Assembly: GCA_024234325.1 (NCBI GenBank)
Contig: JACKOJ010000006.1
Span: forward strand, 62,001 to 126,000
Direction: 5' to 3'
From: Pseudomonadales bacterium
GTDB lineage: Bacteria; Pseudomonadota; Gammaproteobacteria; Pseudomonadales; Pseudohongiellaceae
DNA length: 64,000 nt
In this document: in pieces, positions 24,872 to 32,622 of the stretch
Layout: every line of letters begins with the position of its first letter
How positions within the stretch are numbered: position 1 is the stretch's first letter
The notes under the pieces: generated by a model
The model's input: the letters and a program-made list of their open reading frames with translations, nothing else
Databases searched by the model: none
Told to the model about the DNA's origin: nothing
Translations under genes and position numbers: made by a program

Positions 24872-26479
24872 TCAATCCGGAATCAGACGCCCCTCCAAAG
24901 CCTGAATAAAGTGCTGCAGGCGCTGCACATCTGCCGGCGTCTCAATGAACCGCCATCGCGCGTCCACGTGCACGCCCGGCACTGCATCAGCCTCCAGCGA
25001 TCGGGGAAAACGGGGCAAGGCGTCGGCAATCACCCGCAACTGCTGGCAAACGGTGTTGTCCGCCAGGAACAGCAGGCTGTCGAGCAGGGCATTCAACGCG
25101 TCCCCGGCATCTCCTTCCACCTCTCTACCAAGCGCAAACTTCGTGAGCGCATAAGTGGCCTGCTCCTGCACCCAGGGATAATCGCGTAGCCGACGCTTGC
25201 ACTGAGGCGACGCCAATTCTGCCTCCAGAAGGCGCGCCACTCGCCCCGGCAGATCGCTGATGAGATGCAAGCCCAGCCGGAAGGCCTTGATCAGGCCGGG
25301 CTCTTCGCACAGAAACGCATTCAGTATCTCCGTTTCGCTCACCCAGGCCTCCTCGAACACGCAGGTTTCCAGACCAAGATTGCACAGCGCCCACGCGCCC
25401 TGCAGGGCCAGCGAATCGGACAGGCGCCCGCCCTGCACCGGCATTCCTTCCATCAGCACATTGGCGAGATACAGAATCTCGTTCTGCCTGCTCTGCAGGG
25501 CGGCAGGATTGTTCAGCGCCAGCACCCGCATCTGGCGCCGCAAATACAGGGTGTCCTGCTCTGCGCCGCCGGTCAGCAGGGCGGTGACGGAGCCCTCCTC
25601 CACTATGTGATGCTGCACCAGAAGGTCATCGAGTTCGCGGGTATCCGAAGGCATATCCGCGGTCTCGGGCACGGTTGCAGGTTCGGCATTGTCCTCCTCG
25701 ACCCTCTCCATTTCCGGCACCGTTCGCCGCTGCATGGCGGCCAGATGCAGTGCCGTCAGCGGGTCGTAGGACACCTCTATCATCAGTTGCTCAAGGGATT
25801 TGCGCTTGGCGTCGCCAAGGAAAGACGCTGCGTCCACGGGCGTGATGTAGCCCTGGTCACGCCGGTGGCGATCGCGGCGACCGTCCACGCTGTGCTCCAG
25901 GGTGTCGTTGCCGGCAATATAGGTTTTGTCCACCAGCAGGGAGCGGCGCATGCAGCACTGCGCCAGCGCCTCTTCCAGAAACTCGGGGTCCTCGTCTGCG
26001 ATATCGCTCAGCAGACCCAGAATCTGCTCCCAGTTGTCGTCCACGCGGGGCATGACACCATAGGGGTAAAAAGTGTCCACGTGATCGGATACGCCGACCT
26101 CCTCCAGATCCACCACCACAACGTAACGGTCCAGTGCCAGGGCCAGGGTGTCGCTGCCAAGCGCCTGGAGCTTCGCCACCAGGAACCGGGGACTCATGTC
26201 CTGCCAGATCTGCAACCACTCCAGAAATTGCGACGGCTTGAACTTTTCCTCCTGACCCGGCGCTGCGTTCTGCCAGGTGTCAGATTCAATGAGATCCTGC
26301 ACCTGGGCATCCGTGGCACAGGCCAGCAGCTCCTGGGCATCTTCCTTGCCGACATATTGAATCAATCGTGTAAAAACGGGCGAGGGCATCGCCTCGATAT
26401 AGGCGGGCAGCATCGGCTGCGCGGTCAGTTGGGCAATCAGATGTTTGCGGGTGGCACGGGCTGGGGCGCGCTTGTTCAT
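24872..26479 (-). CDS. DUF6178-like protein of unknown function
   Basis: About 535 residues if it starts at the ATG at 26479, which has GAGGA ten bases upstream. An ATG at 26494 and a longer frame to 26605 are possible but have poorer sites. The protein is acidic, helical and cytoplasmic, with no signal or membrane segment. The sequence of the first 150 residues (IQYVGKEDAQELLACATDAQVQDL and FLEWLQIWQDMSPRFLVAKLQ in parts) resembles the DUF6178 family, for which no function is known to me. It lies divergently from the DUF6447 fusion gene, sharing the 374-base region between them. Gene firm, family moderately sure, function unknown. Confidence 0.7.
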   Translation of the reverse strand: MNKRAPARATRKHLIAQLTAQPMLPAYIEAMPSPVFTRLIQYVGKEDAQELLACATDAQVQDLIESDTWQNAAPGQEEKFKPSQFLEWLQIWQDMSPRFLVAKLQALGSDTLALALDRYVVVVDLEEVGVSDHVDTFYPYGVMPRVDDNWEQILGLLSDIADEDPEFLEEALAQCCMRRSLLVDKTYIAGNDTLEHSVDGRRDRHRRDQGYITPVDAASFLGDAKRKSLEQLMIEVSYDPLTALHLAAMQRRTVPEMERVEEDNAEPATVPETADMPSDTRELDDLLVQHHIVEEGSVTALLTGGAEQDTLYLRRQMRVLALNNPAALQSRQNEILYLANVLMEGMPVQGGRLSDSLALQGAWALCNLGLETCVFEEAWVSETEILNAFLCEEPGLIKAFRLGLHLISDLPGRVARLLEAELASPQCKRRLRDYPWVQEQATYALTKFALGREVEGDAGDALNALLDSLLFLADNTVCQQLRVIADALPRFPRSLEADAVPGVHVDARWRFIETPADVQRLQHFIQALEGRLIPD

Positions 26480-26853
26480 CAGGGGTGTCCTCATTCCTGG
26501 CGACCGATAGGCCACCGTTCTTGATGGAAAAAGTGATGAATTCTCCGCAGAATTTTCCCGACAGGAGGCTCTGCGAAAGAGCGCGCAATATAAAGAAAAA
26601 TACATCGCCGCAACAGTCTAGGCAAACTGCCACTTCAGCCGTATACTGGTAACAAGTAAAGGAATTAGCATCCAAGCTCAAAGCGCTGGAAGACGCCCTG
26701 TCAGGAAGACAGTCCCTACAATCAACTTCGCAATCTTCACTCCTTTTTTCTGCCAGGCTGGGATCGCACTTCGTCATTGGCGCCCCCTCTCACAGTTTCA
26801 TCTACGTTTTTGATATCTGTGCATTGCAGCAACTAGAGAGCACAACTCACCTC
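26480..26853. other. 374-base divergent control region
   Basis: No gene is seen between the DUF6178-like gene and the DUF6447 fusion gene. The only structure noticed is a short palindrome, AATTCT-CCGC-AGAATT, at 26539-26554. Promoters for both genes should lie here, but I cannot place them with confidence. Confidence 0.5.
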
Positions 26854-27987
26854 ATGAACGCACCAGTACCCAGACTAATCCGCGCGAATGATCTCCTTCC
26901 CAACGAACCTCGCATCCGCAATGCGGCCGTGCAACAGGAATTGACTGAGAAGCATCTGCTGCCTGCCCTGCATGAACTGGAGATTTTCCTGCTGACAGTG
27001 CGCCTGCAAATTGACAGCGAGCTCCACCAGGGGCAACCGGTCAAACTGGGGAAGCCCTACCCTCTCGGGCAATGCCTGGAGATTGCACTGACAGTGGAGC
27101 GCAGACTGCGGGAGATTAAAGAGACGTCGCTACCCCCGCAGGCACATGCGGGGCTTCGTGTATTTCGTGCATTCCTGCGTGACGGCGGAGAGTTCCGGTT
27201 GATATGGGGCGATCTACGCCGCCAGTATTTCCAGAACGCCTTCCAACTGGGCACTCTGTATGTGGATGTCGCCAATGACACTGTGGTGCCAAGCAAACCC
27301 AAGGTGGAAATTCTGCCGTTCCACAAGGCTGACATTGTCCCTATGGAAGATTTCCTGCACTTTGCCACTATTGCAGGTCGCTACTGGCATGACAGGGTGT
27401 ACCCCAACCACGTGCTGCCCTCACTGGCGCCCTACTGCCCGCTGATTCATGTTGGAAAGTCCGGCCGGGTTCAGATTCATGATTCATCCCGCTATATGCT
27501 GGCACTGACACGAACAGCCGCCTTCACGCCCAGCGAGCAGGTCTTGAGCGAGGCAAGCATGCCTCATGAGTTGTTTGACTGGCTGAGAACTGCCTTGCAG
27601 GAGACTCCACTTACCTTGCCACGCAGCCCGGAGGAAGGACGACAACTGGCGCTGCAACGATGTGGAGAATACCGGCGCAAGCGCTGGCACCAGAACCCTC
27701 GAACAGACCAGAAGGTTGCAGAAACCGTTTTGAAATTAAATCGGCGCCTGGCACGACAGGCACATTTCCAGCAAAGAAAGGACACCGCCATGAGCAGCAT
27801 CCGCATCGACAATATCGAGTACGACCTGAATACCCTTTCGGCAGAGGCCAATGCGCAGTTACAAAGCGTACAGTTTGTAGACCAGGAGCTGGCACGCTTA
27901 CAGGCTCAAATTGCCGCCCTGCAGACGGCGCGTAACGCCTACGTCAACGCATTGAAAGCTGCCCTGCCGGCACAGGGCAAACGCTAG
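26854..27987 (+). CDS. Unrecognised protein fused to a C-terminal DUF6447-like module
   Basis: 377 residues from the ATG at 26854; a TTG at 26824 in the same frame is an alternative. The ribosome site is weak. Residues 1-310 match no family I recognise. They include LPFHKADIVPMEDFLHFATI, several His/Asp pairs that could bind metal, and PYCPLIHVGKSGRVQIHDSS. The last 65 residues, from MSSIRIDNIEYDLNTLS, are like the DUF6447 family, which I know as short stand-alone proteins. That module has its own ATG at 27790 with AAAGGA before it. The stop overlaps the stop of the convergent ATP-grasp gene. Function unknown; a carrier or substrate role for the tail is speculation. Confidence 0.7.
   Translation: MNAPVPRLIRANDLLPNEPRIRNAAVQQELTEKHLLPALHELEIFLLTVRLQIDSELHQGQPVKLGKPYPLGQCLEIALTVERRLREIKETSLPPQAHAGLRVFRAFLRDGGEFRLIWGDLRRQYFQNAFQLGTLYVDVANDTVVPSKPKVEILPFHKADIVPMEDFLHFATIAGRYWHDRVYPNHVLPSLAPYCPLIHVGKSGRVQIHDSSRYMLALTRTAAFTPSEQVLSEASMPHELFDWLRTALQETPLTLPRSPEEGRQLALQRCGEYRRKRWHQNPRTDQKVAETVLKLNRRLARQAHFQQRKDTAMSSIRIDNIEYDLNTLSAEANAQLQSVQFVDQELARLQAQIAALQTARNAYVNALKAALPAQGKR
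27790..27987 (+). CDS. Internal start: possible free DUF6447-like protein
   Basis: A 65-residue product would arise from the in-frame ATG at 27790, which has AAAGGA at 27777-27782, a seven-base spacing and a much better site than that of the long frame. The product, MSSIRIDNIEYDL through AALPAQGKR, has the full length of a stand-alone DUF6447-like protein. It consists of a short N-terminal strand part and a long helix with the heptad-like LARLQAQIAALQTARNAYV. No stop codon separates it from the upstream frame, so both a fusion and a free form could be made. Confidence 0.45.
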   Translation: MSSIRIDNIEYDLNTLSAEANAQLQSVQFVDQELARLQAQIAALQTARNAYVNALKAALPAQGKR

Positions 27988-28922
27988 CCGGATGCGCCGC
28001 CCGCAAGCAGAACGAAATCCGGCCGCGGCCAGGGAAGGCCGGGCTCCAGGGTGGGCATAAGCAGGGCGGCCATCGCCTGCACCAGGGGCACACTGACGGC
28101 GGAGTTGATCTGCGGGGTGTGGGCAATATTGGGTCGGTCATTGACTTCGATCAGGACAGCGTTCAGCGACTCTTCCAGCAGCAGGTCGATGCCGAACAGA
28201 CAGTAGCTGTTGGGAGCCCCCTGATTGAGCAGGGTCAGGAATGCCTTGAAAGCCCTGCCCAGGGTGTGCTTCAGACTTTCCATCACGGCGAGGTACAGCG
28301 GATGCTGGCTCAGTTTCAGCATCTTCACCTCGCTGTCCTGCCGCTCGTAACCCGCGTGCAGATATTGCGTTTCCGGCGAGGCGTCGTCCTCGTGATACTC
28401 GCGCGCATGCACCACCAGCACGCCTTCGCTGAACAGCCACGCGCGGCCTGCGTAATACAGCACATAGGCACGAATCGTGTACTTGCGTGCATTCAGCAGA
28501 TGCAGCCGGGTGATGGCCTCCTGAATAACATCCCCTTCGCGAAACACCGAGGCCACGGATTGGGCAGGCACGCAGGCCAGATCCTTGGCCGCCGACGCCA
28601 GCGGATTCTTCACGTACCAAAGGACATCAGGAATGGCGGGCACGTCCTGCGGATTGAAGTAGACACGAGGTCGATTGATACCAAAACTGCGCAGCAGTTC
28701 GGCCATTTGTTTCTTGTTATCAATAGGCACCGTCAGGCGACGGTCCACCAGCTCGAAGCCAATACGCTCCACCTGGGGTTTCTGCTTGCCGCCGTAGTCA
28801 CAGAAGTACAGCAGATCAATCTCCCTGCCTCCCTCTCTGTACGGGCGTCCCCCCAGCGGTTGCAGCGCAGCCTCATACACCGACGAGGCGCGGTTGCTGT
28901 GAAATACGAAACCGTCGCTCAT
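27984..28922 (-). CDS. ATP-grasp protein of the tubulin-tyrosine ligase (TTL) type
   Basis: 312 residues from the ATG at 28922, which overlaps the EVE gene stop as ATGA. The pattern is that of a TTL-like ATP-grasp ligase: WYVKNPLASAAKDLACV (nucleotide-contacting lysine), VIQEAITR, KYTIRAYVLYYAG, FGIDLLLEES, and the metal-binding end VLIEVNDRPNIAHT. The N-terminal domain has RVYFNPQDVPAIPD. Such enzymes join amino acids to proteins or peptides through an acyl phosphate. The natural substrate is unknown. The gene is convergent with the DUF6447 fusion gene and their stops overlap by four bases. Confidence 0.8.
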   Translation of the reverse strand: MSDGFVFHSNRASSVYEAALQPLGGRPYREGGREIDLLYFCDYGGKQKPQVERIGFELVDRRLTVPIDNKKQMAELLRSFGINRPRVYFNPQDVPAIPDVLWYVKNPLASAAKDLACVPAQSVASVFREGDVIQEAITRLHLLNARKYTIRAYVLYYAGRAWLFSEGVLVVHAREYHEDDASPETQYLHAGYERQDSEVKMLKLSQHPLYLAVMESLKHTLGRAFKAFLTLLNQGAPNSYCLFGIDLLLEESLNAVLIEVNDRPNIAHTPQINSAVSVPLVQAMAALLMPTLEPGLPWPRPDFVLLAGGASG

Positions 28923-29377
28923 TTGCCCAGCCGCAGCACAGCCTGCCACTCGGTCTTGCTGACCGGCATGACGGACAGGCGGTTGCCTCGGCGCACCAGC
29001 GGCAGCTCCTCAAGCGCGGGCACTGCTTTCAGCTCGTCCAGCGGCAGTATGCGCGGAAACTTGCTGACAAAACTCACGTCCACTGCATCCCAGCGTGGAT
29101 TGTCGCGAGGACTTTTCGGGTCGGCATAGGGGGAAGCAGCATCGAACTGCGCGGGGTCGGGGTAGGCCACTCGGGCAACCCGGGCAACACCGGCCACGCC
29201 GATCAGTTTGCAACTGGAATGATAGATCAGCACCTCGTCGCCTTCCTGCATCTGACGCAGGTAATTGCGGGCCTGGTAATTGCGCACGCCTTCCCAGACC
29301 ACAGGTCTGTCCGGGTGTGCGGCGAGGTCGTCGATACTGCATTCCTCGGGTTCTGTTTTCATCAACCAATAGGCCAC
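28919..29377 (-). CDS. EVE-domain protein
   Basis: 152 residues from a GTG at 29377, chosen because GGAGG lies six bases upstream and because the family normally begins AYWLMKTEP. An upstream ATG at 29404 is less likely. The sequence MKTEPEECSIDDL, WEGVRNYQARNYLR, EGDEVLIYHSS and NPRWDAVDVSFV is the EVE pattern, a PUA-like fold that reads modified bases in DNA or RNA. It is coupled to the ATP-grasp gene by an ATGA overlap. Fold assignment is firm; ligand and task are unknown. Confidence 0.9.
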   Translation of the reverse strand: MAYWLMKTEPEECSIDDLAAHPDRPVVWEGVRNYQARNYLRQMQEGDEVLIYHSSCKLIGVAGVARVARVAYPDPAQFDAASPYADPKSPRDNPRWDAVDVSFVSKFPRILPLDELKAVPALEELPLVRRGNRLSVMPVSKTEWQAVLRLGK

Positions 29378-29553
29378 GGCGCGCCTCCACATTCCCACTG
29401 ACAATTGTTCTGAAGCCGCGCCATTCTAGCACCTGCGCACGGGCACCGGGCCAGCACTTGCTGGCTGCTTTTCCGGGGCGAATGCGTTACCTTGTAGACA
29501 AAGCCCTTGCAGCACCGGGTTCCAGAAAAACAACAATCGAACAGGAGTACCCC

Positions 29554-30456
29554 ATGTGCAGACTTTTCTTTAGAAGCCTGATTTCCCTCTGTCTGCTGAT
29601 TACCGCAACCCTGTCATTCGCGCAGACCAAAATCCCCTATGGCTCCGACCCCTTCCAGTACGGGGAACTTTCCGTGCCAGCAGGGAACGGCCCCTTTCCT
29701 GTGGTGACCTTTCTCCACGCCGGCTGCTGGCGCTCTACCGAGGGCCTGATGAACAGTTATCGTGCCATGGCCAAGGCCCTGAATGAACACGGCATCGCTA
29801 CCTGGAACATGCAGTACCGTGGTGCCACCAGCCCGGGCGGCGGCTGGCCCGGCACCTGGCTGGACATCGCCAACGGCTTCGACGCACTGGCCACCATCGC
29901 AAAAGATTACCCCATCGACACCTCACGCGCGGTAGTGGTGGGCCACTCCTCCGGCGGGCACTACGGTGCCTGGCTGGCCATGCGCAAGCAATTGCCCCCG
30001 AACAGCGACATCTACGTGAAACCGGTGGTGAACCCTATGGCGTTGGTGATGGCGGATGCCTATATCAACCCACTGGTGATCGACTCGATTGGCGTGACCG
30101 GCGAGATCTACTGCGGCGAACCTATTCTGGAAAAGCTGATCGGCGGCTCGCCGGAAACCCATGTGGACAACTTCGTGCAGATTTCCCCGCTGGAATGGCT
30201 GCCCTGGGGCATCCCCCAAGAGTACATCGTCAGCACCTATCGCTACCCGGTGTCTCTGCCACGGGAGTTCGCCCAGGGCAAAACCGCGTGGAAAAGCCTG
30301 CCCGATTACCCCGCCATGGCTGTGCTGGCAGGGGATGAGTTCAACATGCGCCTTATCCACAACGAAGATCACGGTGCCTTTGTCCGCGAAGGCAGCCGCA
30401 GCTACCTGGCGACCATAAGTGCCGTGTTACGATTACTCGGAAAAGGCACCGAGTAA
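29554..30456 (+). CDS. Secreted alpha/beta hydrolase
   Basis: 300 residues from the ATG at 29554, with AGGAG eight bases upstream. A signal peptide covers about 1-23 (…TLSFAQ). The fold is marked by VVTFLHAGCWRST (oxyanion region), WNMQYRGA and the nucleophile elbow GHSSGG with serine at about 132. A late aspartate (AVLAGDEF) and a histidine in NEDHGAF complete a plausible triad. The family includes esterases and BD-FAE-like lipases/kynurenine formamidases; the substrate is not evident. It stands alone and is followed by a GC-rich hairpin. Confidence 0.88.
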   Translation: MCRLFFRSLISLCLLITATLSFAQTKIPYGSDPFQYGELSVPAGNGPFPVVTFLHAGCWRSTEGLMNSYRAMAKALNEHGIATWNMQYRGATSPGGGWPGTWLDIANGFDALATIAKDYPIDTSRAVVVGHSSGGHYGAWLAMRKQLPPNSDIYVKPVVNPMALVMADAYINPLVIDSIGVTGEIYCGEPILEKLIGGSPETHVDNFVQISPLEWLPWGIPQEYIVSTYRYPVSLPREFAQGKTAWKSLPDYPAMAVLAGDEFNMRLIHNEDHGAFVREGSRSYLATISAVLRLLGKGTE

Positions 30457-30471
30457 AACCTCACACCCACT

Positions 30472-30509
30472 GCTGCCGCGCGGCCTCTTATGACGATCCG
30501 TGCGGCAGC
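30472..30509 (+). terminator. GC-rich hairpin after the hydrolase gene
   Basis: GCTGCCGCGCGG pairs with CCGTGCGGCAGC over 12 bp with one mismatch and a 14-base loop. The downstream sequence, CTATTTCG, is only weakly T-rich. Confidence 0.5.
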
Positions 30510-30714
30510 CTATTTCGCCCTCGCCCTCCCGACGCAGCCCACCCCACGAAACTTGTGGCACCAATATTGCGCCTACCTGAAAACGGGCGCAAATTCTGAT
30601 AATTCGCTCACATTTCCAGGCTGAACTAATTGCCTGTGGCCAAGGTTAGGGCTAGGATTGTGACAAAGTTTGTCTTTACCCCTCTGAAAACTCCTACAAT
30701 AAAAAGGTGAGTAC

Positions 30715-32622
30715 ATGAGCAATTCAAACGCCAAGGGCAATTCCAAGAACACCAACGGTGGCACCGAAACCTCCTTCCAGAACACGCCGCAGGCTAAAGA
30801 CGATGCCTTCGGCACGCCGCAAAGTGGCACACTGGATTATCAAAGCACGGTGTATCTGCTCAATGTGATGGGCAACGACCTTGGTGGCAACGCGAAAAGC
30901 CTTTGGTCCGTTGATGATGGGGTGAATCAGTCCGGTGCCATGTCCGGCCACGAAGCGGGTGATCTGCTGGAGCAGGACGCCGCCGACGTCACCGGGATTG
31001 CTGGCAACCGCAGCGCTTTTGGCGCCTCACTGTCCGTGACCTCCTCCGGCATGGTGGCCTACGATAGCTCCACCATTGATGCCGGGTATGCAGCAGATCT
31101 GACCGGCCTGGCGCTCGGCGAAACCATGACGGATAGCTTCATTTACGCCATCCGCCTCGCCAACGGCACCCTGAGCTGGGCCAAGGCAAGTGTGGTGCTG
31201 ACAGGTGTGAATGACACACCGGTTGTGAGCGATGTTGCCGTACTCGCAGTCGAAGACGGCGGCAGCGTCAGTGGCGCCTTCGTGGGCGACGATGTGGACA
31301 GCGACGACGACGGCAGCACCCTCACCTACAGCATAATCGGGGCCCCGGCAGTAGGAACTCTCACCAATAATGGTGACGGCACGTTCAGCTATGATCCGGG
31401 CAGCAACTTCCAGTCCCTGGCCGAGGGCGAAACCGCAGAGCAGACTGTGACCTATGTGGCCACCGACAGCCATGGTGCCATTTCCGCCCCGGCGACTCTC
31501 ACCATTACCGTAGTCGGCACCAACGACGGCCCCACCTTGGCCGCAGGCACATTAGCTGCCGCCGAAGATGGTCCCGTGGTCACGCTCGATCTGTCTGCGC
31601 TGGGCGATGATGTCGACAGCGACGACACCGGCAGCAGCCTGACCTACACACTGCTGGGCGCCGCAGCTGCTGGCTCCGCTTCCATCAGCGGCACCACCCT
31701 GGCATTCAACCCCGGCAGCGACTTCCAATCCCTGGCGGCTGGCGAAACCACCACCGTCACGCTGGACATTGAAGCCAAGGACCAGCATGGCGCAACCGCA
31801 GTCAACACCGTCACGGTCACCGTCACAGGCGTCAATGACGACCCAACCCTCGCCGGGGGCACTGGCCGCCAGCGAAGACGGCGCCACCGTTACCCTCGAT
31901 CTGTCTGCCCTGGGCGACGATGTCGACAGCGACGACTCCGGCAGCAGCCTGACCTACACACTGCTGGGCGCCGCAGCCGCTGGCTCCGCTTCCATCAGCG
32001 GCACCACTGCTGGGCGCCGCTGCCGCTGGCTCCGCTTCCATCAGCGGCACCACCCTGGCATTCAACCCCGGCAGCGACTTCCAGTCATTGGCCGCCGGTG
32101 AAACCACCACCGTCACACTGGACATTGAAGCCAAGGACCAGCATGGCGCAACTGCCACCAATAGCGTTGAAGTCACTGTTACTGGCGTCAATGATGCGCC
32201 CACGGTTGGAGATGTTGCCCTTGCTGCTACTGAAGACGGCGGCAGCGTCAGTGGCGCCTTTGTCGGCGACGACGTGGACAGCGACGACGATGGCGCAAGC
32301 ATCAGCTATGCCTTCAGTGGCAGCGCCGCTACCGGCACACTCACCAACAACGGTGATGGCACATTCAGCTACGACCCGGGCAGCAACTTCCAGTCCCTTG
32401 CCGCAGGGGAAACCGCCCAGATCAGCGTGGACTACACCGCTACAGACAGTCACTCCGCCACTTCCACCCCCGGCACCGTTACCATCACCGTCACCGGCGT
32501 CAACGACGACCCGACACTGGCGGCAGGTGCACTGGCGGCCAGCGAAGACGGCCAGGCAGTCACACTCGATCTTTCCAGCCTCGGTGCCGACATCGACAGC
32601 GATGACGATGGCAGCTCTCTGA
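30715..32622 (+). CDS. VCBS/cadherin-like adhesin, N-terminal part (frameshifted)
   Basis: The frame starts at an ATG with AAGGTGA before it. Meaningful protein runs only to about base 31857; beyond that the reading frame encodes repeat DNA in the wrong frame. Residues 1-160 are an N-terminal domain; then come VCBS-type repeats of about 100 residues with LTNNGDGTFSYDPGSNFQSL and DDVDSDDDGSTLTYS cores. The same repeat continues in the second frame (31857-32008) and then in the third, which runs to 35459. A two-base loss (or one-base gain) near 31855-31862 and a 46-bp duplication explain both shifts. Removing both restores one protein of about 1560 residues. Confidence 0.7.
   Translation: MSNSNAKGNSKNTNGGTETSFQNTPQAKDDAFGTPQSGTLDYQSTVYLLNVMGNDLGGNAKSLWSVDDGVNQSGAMSGHEAGDLLEQDAADVTGIAGNRSAFGASLSVTSSGMVAYDSSTIDAGYAADLTGLALGETMTDSFIYAIRLANGTLSWAKASVVLTGVNDTPVVSDVAVLAVEDGGSVSGAFVGDDVDSDDDGSTLTYSIIGAPAVGTLTNNGDGTFSYDPGSNFQSLAEGETAEQTVTYVATDSHGAISAPATLTITVVGTNDGPTLAAGTLAAAEDGPVVTLDLSALGDDVDSDDTGSSLTYTLLGAAAAGSASISGTTLAFNPGSDFQSLAAGETTTVTLDIEAKDQHGATAVNTVTVTVTGVNDDPTLAGGTGRQRRRRHRYPRSVCPGRRCRQRRLRQQPDLHTAGRRSRWLRFHQRHHCWAPLPLAPLPSAAPPWHSTPAATSSHWPPVKPPPSHWTLKPRTSMAQLPPIALKSLLLASMMRPRLEMLPLLLLKTAAASVAPLSATTWTATTMAQASAMPSVAAPLPAHSPTTVMAHSATTRAATSSPLPQGKPPRSAWTTPLQTVTPPLPPPAPLPSPSPASTTTRHWRQVHWRPAKTARQSHSIFPASVPTSTAMTMAAL
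31963..32054 (+). repeat. 46-bp tandem duplication inside the adhesin gene
   Basis: The unit GCTGGGCGCCGC(A/T)GCCGCTGG… occurs at 31963-32008 and 32009-32054, with two differences (A/T and the last base). Since 46 is not a multiple of three, it changes the reading frame. Confidence 0.85.

Noticed and set aside
30669..30700. TTGTCT…TACAAT as promoter of the adhesin gene
   Set aside because: The spacer is too long (about 19 bases) and the transcript would start inside or after the ribosome-binding site.
32088..32096. ATG at 32088 as true start of a separate secreted protein
   Set aside because: It sits inside a VCBS repeat core, has no signal or ribosome site, and the upstream repeats continue the same protein in shifted frames.
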